From assembly GCA_023554445.1 (NCBI GenBank), contig JAMJQQ010000131.1, positions 1-24,236 of the forward strand: a DNA stretch of 24,236 nucleotides, read 5' to 3'. The notes beneath the pieces are model-generated. The model saw only the letters and a list, made by a program, of their open reading frames with translations. It did no database searches and was not told the origin of the DNA. The position numbers and the translations under genes were made by a program. The stretch is from Carthagonibacter metallireducens. GTDB lineage: Bacteria > Gemmatimonadota > Gemmatimonadetes > Palauibacterales > Palauibacteraceae. Shown here in pieces: positions 1 through 7,202 of the stretch (the first letter of the stretch is position 1; each line of letters begins with the position of its first letter).

Positions 1-45
1 CGGCAGGCGATCGGCTGTCCGGCTTCTTTGCCGGAGCGTGGCCGC

Positions 46-681
46 TTACGACCCCGCGGCCACCGCTCGCCATTGTTCGAGATCGACCCCCCTGAGGAGG
101 AGCCACAGACACAGTGAGAGCTCGGCTACCAGCGGCACCGCGTATAACGGCACGAGCGCAGAGCCGTAGCCGGGAGCCAGGAAGCGAGCGTAGCTGCCGA
201 GCAGATACACGAGCCCGCCTGCCGCGACCATGATTCCGATGGCCTTCGGAAAGTACCGTGCCCGGATGATGAGATAGCCGAGCAGCAGACAATGAACCCC
301 GAAGAGCAGCAATCCGAGGTCATAGCCGTGAGCGTGCAGGTCGAGAAACAGGTACGAGAGCGACTGAAGCTGTGCCGGGTCGAACGCCGCTGCGAAGCCG
401 GTACTTTCGAGCAGCAGGAGGGCAAACAGCAGAACGGCGAGAGCGACGTCGCAAATCACCATCACCGAGTCCGCCACGAAGCCGAGCCGGAACACTCCGG
501 GCGAAGCGCTGATGCTGGCGGCTGTGGCCGCCGCATCTCCCCAGACGATCAGTCCGCCGCGGACCAGCAGCTCGCTGGAGAGGCCGAGTATGATGATGAC
601 CAGGTACAGCGCTCCCGCCACCCGGGCGTAAACGATCGGGGAGTTTTCGGTATTCGGAGGGACGAAGGCCCTATCTACCAT
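46..681 (-). CDS. DUF4386 family integral membrane protein
   Basis: A 211-residue protein of unknown function with five predicted membrane helices (about residues 19-41, 66-92, 119-140, 147-165, 178-198). The pattern YARVAGALYL near the N-terminus and FGVHCLLLGYLIIRARYFPK in the middle is what I recognise as the DUF4386 family, usually about 210-240 residues, so the length fits. The open frame runs further upstream, but that part is arginine-rich shadow of the previous gene; the ATG at 681 is chosen because it begins the family match. The start overlaps the end of the upstream gene by 7 nt (ATGGTAG), implying translational coupling. It is the last gene of a four-gene minus-strand group. A weak 6-bp hairpin at 18-35 lies just past the stop. 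Confidence 0.85.
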   Translation of the reverse strand: MVDRAFVPPNTENSPIVYARVAGALYLVIIILGLSSELLVRGGLIVWGDAAATAASISASPGVFRLGFVADSVMVICDVALAVLLFALLLLESTGFAAAFDPAQLQSLSYLFLDLHAHGYDLGLLLFGVHCLLLGYLIIRARYFPKAIGIMVAAGGLVYLLGSYARFLAPGYGSALVPLYAVPLVAELSLCLWLLLRGVDLEQWRAVAAGS

Positions 682-1259
682 GATCCGAGGACCCCCACTT
701 CGCGGAACATGTAGGCCATCTGAACGGCGAAGGCCGCGACCGCGCCGACGAGTTGAACGCTTCGCTGGGTCGACATCAGCCCAGCCAGGGCCGCCGCCAC
801 GATCACGCCTGACTGCATGAGATAGAAGGGACGCAGGCCCCACTCGGCGCTCTTCAGAAAGCTGTCGATCGTGTCCAGCCCGACCAGGAGGATCAGCCCC
901 CAGAAGAACCACTTTCTTCCGTCCATGAAGTATTCGAAGGAATCGCCGACTCCTTCCATCCGGTTCGGGACCAGCACGGCGGCGAGCAGGAACAGCCCTA
1001 CCGCATAGGTGATCACGAACAGGTACAGCCCGAAGGACCACGCCTCGACCTCCTGGAACTTGAACTCCCACCACCAGAAGGAGATGAGCCAGATCAGCAC
1101 GAACCCGATCCACAGGAGATACACGGCGTCCAGGCGCAGCGGCTCGCCGTGCCCGCGGAGCCGGTGCACACCGGCGGCGAGCGCGTTCAGCAGGTAGGTG
1201 ATGGCCAGCCCGATAACGATCGAGACGAGCACCATCACATACTCGAAGGTTCCCATCAT
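675..1259 (-). CDS. six-helix membrane protein of unknown function
   Basis: A 194-residue hydrophobic protein with about six membrane helices. The N-terminus (FEYVMVLVSIVIGLAITYLL) resembles a widespread uncharacterised bacterial membrane family that starts FEYVxVLxSIIxGLAIT; I know of no function for it. Two ATGs stand in tandem; a GGAG lies only 2 nt before the first and 5 nt before the second (1256), so the second may be the true start. It begins 19 nt after the stop of the upstream YLAxQVR gene, and its end overlaps the DUF4386 start, so it is probably co-transcribed with both. Confidence 0.8.
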   Translation of the reverse strand: MMGTFEYVMVLVSIVIGLAITYLLNALAAGVHRLRGHGEPLRLDAVYLLWIGFVLIWLISFWWWEFKFQEVEAWSFGLYLFVITYAVGLFLLAAVLVPNRMEGVGDSFEYFMDGRKWFFWGLILLVGLDTIDSFLKSAEWGLRPFYLMQSGVIVAAALAGLMSTQRSVQLVGAVAAFAVQMAYMFREVGVLGSW

Positions 1260-1278
1260 GGCTCCGAATCGGTCGGGT

Positions 1279-1800
1279 TCACGTCACGAGGCTCGTGCGG
1301 TCCGAGGCCCTCGCCATCGCCGCATCGAGCTGCGCACGAAACCCCTCCACGTACAGGTGGGGGGCCGCTTCTCTCCACCACTTCGCTCCCGCCTCCGTTT
1401 CGAGCAACTCCCGGAGTACAGGAGCCAGAAGGTCGAGTGCCGCCGTCGAGTCCAGCTCGGAATAGCCGAGAGCGAGGCTTTGCTGTCCGACGAGGTTCTC
1501 GATCGTCGCTACGTAGGTATTCACGAATGCGGTGAACCGTGTAGCCTCGGCCGGGCTTAGCGGTTCTCCTGCGAGGGCACGGGTGTGGATGTCCGCCAGC
1601 TCGGAATCGCTGGCGAGCCGCCAGTTGAGCTCGTTGAACAGCATCGTGATCTGGTGAATGGAATTCGCCTGCGCGAATTCGTTCGAGCGATCCATGGCGC
1701 GGGAGTTGTGCCGGACCTGGATGGCGAGATAGACGAGGGTCGCGACCGTCGCGATCGCGGCGATGAGCTCTCCGATGCTTCCGACGTCTTGAAGTGACAA
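1279..1800 (-). CDS. membrane-anchored YLAxQVR-type protein, unknown function
   Basis: A 173-residue protein with one N-terminal membrane helix (about residues 8-27) ending in YLAIQVRHNS, followed by a helical domain of about 140 residues with no catalytic motif that I can see. Proteins with this helix-plus-QVR signature are common in environmental bacteria and uncharacterised. The start is taken as TTG at 1800: the longer upstream frame is histidine- and arginine-rich shadow, and GGAAAGG lies upstream at a usable distance. A paralogue sits at 6230-6733. It follows the DUF1697 gene by 62 nt and precedes the membrane gene by 19 nt. Confidence 0.75.
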   Translation of the reverse strand: MSLQDVGSIGELIAAIATVATLVYLAIQVRHNSRAMDRSNEFAQANSIHQITMLFNELNWRLASDSELADIHTRALAGEPLSPAEATRFTAFVNTYVATIENLVGQQSLALGYSELDSTAALDLLAPVLRELLETEAGAKWWREAAPHLYVEGFRAQLDAAMARASDRTSLVT

Positions 1801-1862
1801 ATGGTGCCGCCCTTTCCGGTGCCGATGTGTGCTGGCGAATGGAGCACGGTCCGCCTCCGACC

Positions 1863-2426
1863 TCAGCCCCCGGGCGAAGAAGAAGCCATCCGGACCGCCA
1901 TCCGGCTCAGCGTGTTCATGTTCCGCATCGTGTGACGGATGCCGCGCATGGCTCGGTCGAGCTCCCGATCGAAGAGCTGAGATTCCGACAGCTTCCCGTT
2001 CATGAGCCAATGGACCTCCGAATCGGCGAAGTGGAATCGGTCCGAGTCGGAAGCGAGGAGCGACAGCTTCGATCGTACTTCTTGCCTTACATTCGGATCC
2101 AGGAGGATCACGTAGTGCGAGCCGACCGACGATGGAACTTGCCCTGTACTCTCCGGCGGACGGAAGGCCACAATCTGCTCGAGCTCGGCGGGCGAACGGA
2201 GAAAAACCGGGACCTCGTATCCCAGTCCTCGCTCGAGGTGGGCTTCGATCCCGTCCCGCAGACCTTTCGGATCGTCGGAGTCTGACGAAAACATCACGTT
2301 TCCGCTGGCGAGGAAGGTCGACACGTCTGCAAGGCCGAGCTCCTCGAGCATCGTGCGGAGGCGGTCCATCTTCACCCGATGTCCGCCGACGTTGATGCCC
2401 CTCAAAAACGCTGCGTACTCAGGCAC
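1863..2426 (-). CDS. DUF1697 domain protein
   Basis: A 187-residue cytoplasmic protein of the DUF1697 family, whose biochemical role is unknown. The hallmark N-terminus is visible: FLRGINVGG at residues 7-15, then a helix, then the SGNVMF strand at about 41-46. Family members are usually about 175-185 residues, so it is full length. The start is GTG at 2426, preceded by GGGAG with about 7 nt spacing; upstream in-frame sequence does not resemble the family. It is the first gene of the minus-strand group and is divergent from the PadR gene, with 180 bp between their starts. Confidence 0.9.
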   Translation of the reverse strand: MPEYAAFLRGINVGGHRVKMDRLRTMLEELGLADVSTFLASGNVMFSSDSDDPKGLRDGIEAHLERGLGYEVPVFLRSPAELEQIVAFRPPESTGQVPSSVGSHYVILLDPNVRQEVRSKLSLLASDSDRFHFADSEVHWLMNGKLSESQLFDRELDRAMRGIRHTMRNMNTLSRMAVRMASSSPGG

Positions 2427-2532
2427 CTGCGTTCTCCCGTGTTTCGATCTGCGGACGTCGGCCAGGGGCAACATACGCTGGCAGCACGACTGAGTGACAC
2501 GGCGTGGCTTCGACCGTCCCGGCTCCCGACCC

Positions 2533-2574
2533 TTGCCTATACCTAGAACTATTATGTATACTACTTCTATGTAT
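2533..2574 (+). promoter_or_regulatory. probable sigma-70 promoter and operator of the PadR operon
   Basis: TTGCCT (2533-2538) and TATACT (2557-2562) are separated by 18 nt, a good -35/-10 pair in a short AT-rich island inside GC-rich DNA. TATGTAT occurs twice, at 2553-2559 and 2568-2574, overlapping the -10 box and the expected transcription start. PadR regulators commonly repress their own operons through ATGTAN-type sites, so autoregulation is likely but inferred. Confidence 0.55.
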
Positions 2575-2606
2575 CGTCGAAACCGTTCACGGATCGGTCG
2601 CCCGGC

Positions 2607-2960
2607 ATGGACATAGGCAAGGACCTCGTCGCCGCCTCCGCCACGCCCCTGGTGCTGGCCATTCTCAGCGAGGGAGAGAGCTACGGCTACGCCATCATAA
2701 AGCGCGTGGACGAGCTCTCCGGCGGGGAGTTGCAGTGGACCGATGGCATGTTGTACCCGGTCCTCCATCGCCTGGAGCGCAACGGACTCGTTGAGGCCGT
2801 GTGGGGAAAATCCGAGTCGGGGCGTCGGCGTAAGTACTACCGGCTGACAGACCGGGGCTCCGAAGAACTGGCGAACCAGCAGAGGCAGTGGAAGGTCGTG
2901 AGCGAAACACTCCGCTCGACCCCGTTCATGTCGTTTCAACTCACGCCGCAAGGAATCTGA
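2607..2960 (+). CDS. PadR family transcriptional regulator
   Basis: A 117-residue winged-helix DNA-binding protein. It shows the full PadR signature: the first helix pair with LAILSEGESYGYAI (about residues 17-30), WTDGMLYPVLHRLERNGLV (44-62) as the recognition region, and the wing GRRRKYYRLTDRG (72-84), followed by a short C-terminal helix. It belongs to the short PadR-s2 class. PadR proteins repress genes next to them and release DNA on binding small molecules. Its TGA overlaps the ATG of the DUF4153-type membrane gene by one base, a strict operon arrangement typical of PadR/permease-prefix pairs, so that gene is the likely target. The Shine-Dalgarno is weak (GGATCGG). Confidence 0.95.
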   Translation: MDIGKDLVAASATPLVLAILSEGESYGYAIIKRVDELSGGELQWTDGMLYPVLHRLERNGLVEAVWGKSESGRRRKYYRLTDRGSEELANQQRQWKVVSETLRSTPFMSFQLTPQGI

Positions 2961-4333
2961 TGGCACGCGAAGCAGACGCCCGGGTGCTCGAGGAGCGGAT
3001 TCGGGAATGGCGGTCGTACGTGCAGCGCCGTCAGGCGATCGACGCCACCGACGTGGATGAGCTGGAGGATCACCTCCGGAACGAGGTCGCCGACCTGCAG
3101 AAATCGGGACTCGATCAGGAGGAGGCCTTCCTCATCGGCGTGAAGCGCCTCGGCGAACTTGACGCACTGTCGCGCGAATTCGCGCGTGAGCACTCGGAGC
3201 GCCTGTGGAAGCGCCTCGTCGTGGCGGGGACCGAGGAGGGCACGGCGAGTTTCGGCCGTGAGGCACTGGTGGCACTGGGTCTGGCCGTGGCGGCGGCCCT
3301 GGCCGTCAAGGTGCCCGAGCTGTTCGGTATGCGACTCGACGGCTCGACCGGCGCGGAGTCGTTCTACGCCCGCAACGTCAGCCTTCTCGTCCTTCCATTC
3401 CTCGCGGGGTTCTTTGCCTGGAAGCGGGGCCTGGAGTCCGGAGACCTCATACGGCTCGCGGCGCCCTTCCTCGCCGGCGCGCTCGCGCTGAATCTCTATC
3501 CCTTCGTGCGAGGCGGCAGCACCGAGATCCTGGCAGCCGTGCACCTTCCCATGGCGCTCTGGTTCGCCGTCGGCTTCGGCTACGCCGGTGGAGCCTGGAG
3601 GGATCATGACCAGCGTATGAACTTCGTGCGCTTCTCGGGAGAATGGTTCATCTACTTTGTCCTGATCGCCCTGGGCGGCGGCGTCCTGATGATGTTCACG
3701 ATGTTCATCTTCAGCGCCATCGGCCTGGACGCGGAATGGCTCCTCGAGTCCTGGATTCTTCCCTGTGGCGCAGCAGGGGCCGTGATCGTCGCCGGGTGGC
3801 TCGTGGAGGCCAAGCAGAGCGTCATCGAGAATATGGCGCCGGTGCTCACCATGTTGTTCACTCCCCTGTTTGTCGTGATGCTCCTCGCGTTTCTCGGCAC
3901 TATGGTCTGGACCGGCAGCGGGATCGCCGTGGAGCGCGAGGTCCTCATTGGATTCGATCTGCTCCTCGTTCTCGTCGTAGGACTGCTGCTGTACTCGATT
4001 TCGGCCCGGGATCCCCACGCCGAGCCCGGCCTGTTCGACGGGCTCCAGCTCGTGCTGGTGATCTGCGCGCTGCTCGTGGACGCCATGGCGCTCTGGGCGA
4101 TTCTGGCGCGTATCTCGGTCTTCGGGTTCACGCCGAACCGGGTCGCCGCCCTCGGAGAGAACCTGATCCTCGTAGTCAACCTCGCTTGGTCGGCCGTGCT
4201 GTACACGAAATTCCTGCGCCGACGCGCGGGATTTGCACCGCTGGAGCGCTGGCAGACGGCCTACCTCCCGGTGTACGCGGCATGGGCGTGGATCGTCGTT
4301 CTCGTTTTCCCGCTCGTGTTCCAATTCCAGTAG
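2960..4333 (+). CDS. permease-prefix / DUF4153-like membrane protein
   Basis: A 457-residue protein. Residues 1 to about 88 form a charged helical cytoplasmic domain (EERIREWRSYV, then DELEDHLRNEV and GVKRLGELDALSREFAREH) like the permease-prefix domain that accompanies PadR regulators. The rest has about eleven or twelve membrane helices; the late motif VFGFTPNRVAALGENL resembles the DUF4153 family. No ATPase or MacB-type extracellular domain is present, so it is not an ABC permease of the usual prefix type. The start ATG overlaps the PadR stop (TGATG); upstream in-frame sequence belongs to PadR in another frame. Function is unknown; a PadR-controlled envelope stress role is only inference. 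Confidence 0.85.
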   Translation: MAREADARVLEERIREWRSYVQRRQAIDATDVDELEDHLRNEVADLQKSGLDQEEAFLIGVKRLGELDALSREFAREHSERLWKRLVVAGTEEGTASFGREALVALGLAVAAALAVKVPELFGMRLDGSTGAESFYARNVSLLVLPFLAGFFAWKRGLESGDLIRLAAPFLAGALALNLYPFVRGGSTEILAAVHLPMALWFAVGFGYAGGAWRDHDQRMNFVRFSGEWFIYFVLIALGGGVLMMFTMFIFSAIGLDAEWLLESWILPCGAAGAVIVAGWLVEAKQSVIENMAPVLTMLFTPLFVVMLLAFLGTMVWTGSGIAVEREVLIGFDLLLVLVVGLLLYSISARDPHAEPGLFDGLQLVLVICALLVDAMALWAILARISVFGFTPNRVAALGENLILVVNLAWSAVLYTKFLRRRAGFAPLERWQTAYLPVYAAWAWIVVLVFPLVFQFQ

Positions 4334-4361
4334 AGAGGATCGATTTGATGGAGGTTGTTTC

Positions 4362-4793
4362 ATGAATCGCTGGATCCGTCGAATCCGTGGGGCTCTCGGC
4401 CTGGGCCTTACCTGGGGGCTGGCCTGGTTCGGCGCGGGTATGGCGCTGCTACTGGTCGTCGGCCCCGATGCCGCCGACGTCCCCTTTCCTCTCGGGTTCG
4501 GCCTGCTCGGCTTCCTGGCGGGAGTCACCTTTTCCGGCGTTCTCGGACTCGTCGAGGGTCGTCGCAGCTTCGATCAGATGTCGCTTCCCCGCTTTGCCGG
4601 CTGGGGGGCCGTCGGGGGTGTGATCTTCTCGGGAGTATTCGTCGCGGTCGCGGGCCTCGGAGGCGCAGCCCTCGCGATCCTGGCCCCGGTGTTCGCGGTC
4701 TCGAGCGCGGCCTGCGCGGCTGGCTCGCTCGCTCTGGCCCGAAAGGCGGACGACCGGGAATTGCTCGATGCCGGTGCGCCCCCGCGGCAGTGA
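4362..4793 (+). CDS. small four-helix membrane protein, unknown
   Basis: A 143-residue protein with a basic N-terminus (MNRWIRRIRG) and about four membrane helices (roughly 10-34, 43-65, 79-101, 103-126), rich in Gly and Ala, with a charged tail. I do not recognise a family. TGGAGG at 4349-4354 stands 7 nt before the ATG, a strong ribosome binding site that fixes the start. It follows the DUF4153-like gene by 28 nt, so it is probably the third gene of the PadR operon. It ends 27 bp before the convergent gene at 4821; ACGCCG/CGGCGT (4808-4829) between them could form a weak hairpin. Confidence 0.75.
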   Translation: MNRWIRRIRGALGLGLTWGLAWFGAGMALLLVVGPDAADVPFPLGFGLLGFLAGVTFSGVLGLVEGRRSFDQMSLPRFAGWGAVGGVIFSGVFVAVAGLGGAALAILAPVFAVSSAACAAGSLALARKADDRELLDAGAPPRQ

Positions 4794-4820
4794 CCGGGCA
4801 AGGCATGACGCCGGCTCCGC

Positions 4821-5495
4821 CTACGGCGTGATCGTCCGTACGACGGCCCCGGCATCGTCCAGGAACTGAATGCTGGCGGCTCCCAGGCTGTCGACTTCCA
4901 GACGCAGCTTTGCGCGTCCGTCCGGGTCGGACAGCGTCACGAGGGATGACTGATTCCAGCTCCGACCGACGAACAGCCGCCGGGCCGCGATCTCCCGTCT
5001 CGGGATCCTCGCGAAGTAATGCTCCACCAGCGAGTCGCGCTCCTCCTTCGAAGTCGCCGACTCGACGGCGCGATCTGCTTCCTTCAGCCTGTCGGTGAGT
5101 GAATCGGGTCGGTCCTGAATGGTCAGGCCCTGCCGCTTGCGTCCGCCGTCCTGGTCGTAGCTCAGCGCGACGATCTCGTCGTTGCCGAACTGGTCGAACG
5201 TGAGAATCGCCCCGGCATCCACCGTCCCGGAGGTGTCGCGTTTGCCCGTGTATTCCAGCCCGCCGGCCTGGACTCCCTCCAGGTTGATGAATAGCAGGCC
5301 CGCGAGATCTGCCCGTCGCGGACCGTAGCCTCCGGCCAGCAGGACCCGGGTTCTTCCCTCGTCGTCCACCACGGTGATCTTCTTCACGGTGATCTCGTCA
5401 AACTAGGCCGTGCGCCGTCCAGCAGTAAACGCCGCGGCGGAGATGACGAGGAAAAGCACCAGCGTTACGGCGGCTGACCACTTCGGCAAGCGCAT
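4821..5495 (-). pseudogene. anchored beta-repeat protein gene interrupted by an in-frame TAG
   Basis: The ancestral start is ATG at 5495, with GGAG (5503-5506) 7 nt upstream. It opens a 30-residue signal anchor (RLPKWSAAVTLVLFLVISAA, then AGRRTA) that runs straight into TAG at 5405-5403. The frame then continues without a break as FDEITVKKITVVDDEGRTR and a 188-residue domain. Related proteins of unknown function in environmental bacteria, as I remember them, have exactly this order: anchor, a few residues, then FDEIxVxxIxVxExDG. The stop is one C-to-T change from CAG. A truncated cytoplasmic form could start at GTG 5387, but its ribosome binding site is poor. Other explanations are readthrough or a sequencing error. 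Confidence 0.7.
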
Positions 5496-5581
5496 ATCGA
5501 ATCTCCGGGATGGTGGAATACGATCCTGGAGTCACGGTATGAAGCCTGAGGTGCGAAGTTTCAGTACCGGTAGCGCGCCCT

Positions 5582-5601
5582 CGCCGGGGCGTCGCCCGGT
5601 G
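5582..5601 (-). terminator. GC-rich hairpin after the NIPSNAP-like gene
   Basis: CGCCGGG (5582-5588) pairs with CCCGGTG (5595-5601) around a 6-nt loop, about 20 nt past the stop of the minus-strand gene at 5623. There is no T-tract on the minus strand, so it is at best a weak or factor-assisted terminator. Confidence 0.3.
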
Positions 5602-5622
5602 GACTCGGGTTGCACTTGGGAG

Positions 5623-6072
5623 TTACGGGGCTTCCCCGTCGATCACGCCTCGCATGACCACCCCCGGCGTCACGAACTCCCGCAGCTCCGACGATGGGCT
5701 CGCGGGCTGGACTCGCACGAATTCAGGGGCGGCGAAGATTTCTTCGAAAATTTCCTCACGGCGTGCCCACGTCGCTGAGTCGGCGTACTCCGTCATCAGG
5801 ATGACGTCCCACCCGCGCTCCGAATCGGGATCGGCAGCGAGAGCTCGATACGTTATGACCGCGCCGCGATCGTGCGCCAGTTCGCGGGCACCTGCCCAGT
5901 TGTCCTCGATCGACGCGAGGTACTCGTCCTGCATTCCCGGCAGGGTTCGGATCAGATCCACAGACCAGACGCTACCGCCCAGGCGATTCGGATCCGGCGA
6001 GTCAGTCGCCAAGATCGACACATACAACAGGCCTGCGAGCGCGAGTCCGACAGTCGGAAGGCTACGAATCAC
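5623..6072 (-). CDS. secreted NIPSNAP/ABM-like dimeric barrel protein
   Basis: A 149-residue protein. The N-terminus (MIRSLPTVGLALAGLLYVS) is a signal peptide or anchor. The remainder (VWSVDLIRTLPGMQDEYLAS, then a helix and WDVILMTEYAD) has the strand-helix-strand layout of the NIPSNAP/antibiotic-biosynthesis-monooxygenase fold. The exact family is uncertain and no catalytic role can be assigned. The start is GTG at 6072: GGAGG (6081-6085) lies 8 nt upstream. An ATG at 6087 overlaps that Shine-Dalgarno and has none of its own, so it is rejected as the start. The gene lies 68 nt past the small ORF at 6141 and may belong to the same transcript. Confidence 0.7.
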   Translation of the reverse strand: MIRSLPTVGLALAGLLYVSILATDSPDPNRLGGSVWSVDLIRTLPGMQDEYLASIEDNWAGARELAHDRGAVITYRALAADPDSERGWDVILMTEYADSATWARREEIFEEIFAAPEFVRVQPASPSSELREFVTPGVVMRGVIDGEAP

Positions 6073-6140
6073 GACTTCATCCTCCATCGATCGAAGAAAC
6101 CGCTTCAGAGAGTCTGGGCAGCTGTGACGGTTCGGTGTGC

Positions 6141-6233
6141 CTACTTCCGGTTGTACATGTACCGCGCGATCGTTCCGCCGTCTCCGCCGAGAAGAACGAA
6201 GGTCGCGTCACCGGCCGGGACTTGTTGGATCAC
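6141..6233 (-). CDS. candidate 30-residue coupled small ORF or C-terminal relic
   Basis: GTG at 6233 overlaps the TGA of the preceding gene as GTGA, the usual form of translational coupling. It opens a 30-codon frame to TAG with coding-like third positions (mostly G/C) and a protein-like sequence (GDATFVLLGGDGGTIARYMY). It may be a genuine small protein. It may instead be the original C-terminus of the upstream YLAxQVR gene, now out of frame. I recognise no family. Confidence 0.3.
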   Translation of the reverse strand: MIQQVPAGDATFVLLGGDGGTIARYMYNRK

Positions 6234-6733
6234 TCGACTTCTTCGGGAACAGTGCCCCGCGGCGTGGCCGCACCCTCCATGAGCCCCTCTTCCACCATCA
6301 GGCCGTCGATCCAATCCGCGAAATCCCTGGAGAAGGCGGCTCCCACATCTTGCCAGAACTCGGTCATGCCGGGAGTCGACAGGTAGCCACGGACGTACGT
6401 CACGTACCCCGCCCAGTGCTTCTTCGGCATGAGCCCCAGCTCGTAGTGGTGGAAATAGGTCTCCGCATGGAGAACGACCATCATGTGATTCCACCAGCGG
6501 AAGGTGGCGTCCCCGGGGCCGAGTTCGGCCGACTCCAGCACGCGTTCCAGGCGGTCGGCGTGTTCGGCCTTGAACATCGTGAAGTCGAGAGCGAACTGCG
6601 AGATGGCGTGCCGGGCGTTCGCACTGTTGACGCGGGCTGCCTGCCTCACCTGGACCGCCAGGTAGACGATCGACACGATCACGCCCAGGGACGCGACGAG
6701 CTCGGCGATCATCACGTACTGTTCAAGGCTCAT
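6230..6733 (-). CDS. membrane-anchored YLAxQVR-type protein, second copy
   Basis: A 167-residue protein with one N-terminal membrane helix (about residues 8-27) ending in YLAVQVRQAARVN, then a helical domain (FRWWNHMMVVLHAETYFHHY, later GMTEFWQD). The layout matches the paralogue at 1279-1800 and the same widespread uncharacterised family. ATG at 6733 has GAGGAG about 9 nt upstream. It starts 39 nt after the SnoaL-like gene in the same direction. The C-terminal tail (EEVE) is short and overlaps the GTGA small ORF, so a late frameshift is possible. Function is unknown; localisation is inner membrane with the domain probably in the cytoplasm. Confidence 0.8.
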   Translation of the reverse strand: MSLEQYVMIAELVASLGVIVSIVYLAVQVRQAARVNSANARHAISQFALDFTMFKAEHADRLERVLESAELGPGDATFRWWNHMMVVLHAETYFHHYELGLMPKKHWAGYVTYVRGYLSTPGMTEFWQDVGAAFSRDFADWIDGLMVEEGLMEGAATPRGTVPEEVE

Positions 6734-6772
6734 CGGACGGGCTCCTCTGCTCCGACTGGCGGATACGTGCCA

Positions 6773-7174
6773 TCACGCAAACCCGAACACCGTGCCCGTC
6801 AGGTTCGTGTCGAAGTACTCGGTCACCTCCACGAATTGCCCGTCCCGCAGCCGGATCACATGGCAGTAGCTGTTGTTGTATTCCCGCCCGTCCTTCGTAC
6901 TCGCGGTGCCTGACGTCAGCGCGACGACGTAGTCGCCCTCGGCGATGAGCCGAATGATCTCGGAACGGATCCCCGCTTCCAGCTGCCCGAACAGCGGTCC
7001 GAGCAGATTCTCCATCAGGTCGGCCTTGCCCCGGTACGTGCCTGAGAGGGAGGTGGTGCCGATGTTCGTCCAGACGATGTCGTCGGCGATCATCGCGAAG
7101 CAGGCGTCGAAGTCGCCGCGATTGCCGGCCTCGTAGAATGACCGGACGTTTTCCTTGTTCTGTGCTGGATTCAA
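6773..7174 (-). CDS. SnoaL-like (NTF2 fold) protein
   Basis: A 133-residue single-domain protein of the SnoaL/ketosteroid-isomerase-like superfamily. Family features visible: an N-terminal helix (NKENVRSFYEAGNRGDFDAC), the WTNIGTTSLSGTYRGKADL segment, and the last strands CHVIRLRDGQFVEVTEYFDT, which is the typical DGKIxExxEYxDT ending. Substrate is unknown; members include isomerases, cyclases and many binders without known activity. The start is TTG at 7174, preceded by AGGAGAG about 9 nt upstream; no ATG occurs before residue 28, which would delete the first helix. It lies 28 nt after the DUF6090-like gene and 39 nt before the YLAxQVR gene. Confidence 0.85.
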   Translation of the reverse strand: MNPAQNKENVRSFYEAGNRGDFDACFAMIADDIVWTNIGTTSLSGTYRGKADLMENLLGPLFGQLEAGIRSEIIRLIAEGDYVVALTSGTASTKDGREYNNSYCHVIRLRDGQFVEVTEYFDTNLTGTVFGFA

Positions 7175-7202
7175 GGTCGATCTCTCCTCTCGTCTTCGAT
7201 GA

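Noticed and set aside
1..45. TCCGGC/GCCGGA hairpin at 18-35 past the DUF4386 stop
   Set aside because: Only six base pairs with no T-tract on the minus strand; too weak to list as a terminator.
682..1113. N-terminal extension of the DUF4386 frame
   Set aside because: The extension is an out-of-frame reading of the upstream membrane gene; the family match begins at the ATG at 681.
2936..4528. 530-codon open frame on the minus strand
   Set aside because: It is antisense to the DUF4153-like gene, is rich in Arg, Pro, His and Glu, and matches no family; high GC produces such shadows.
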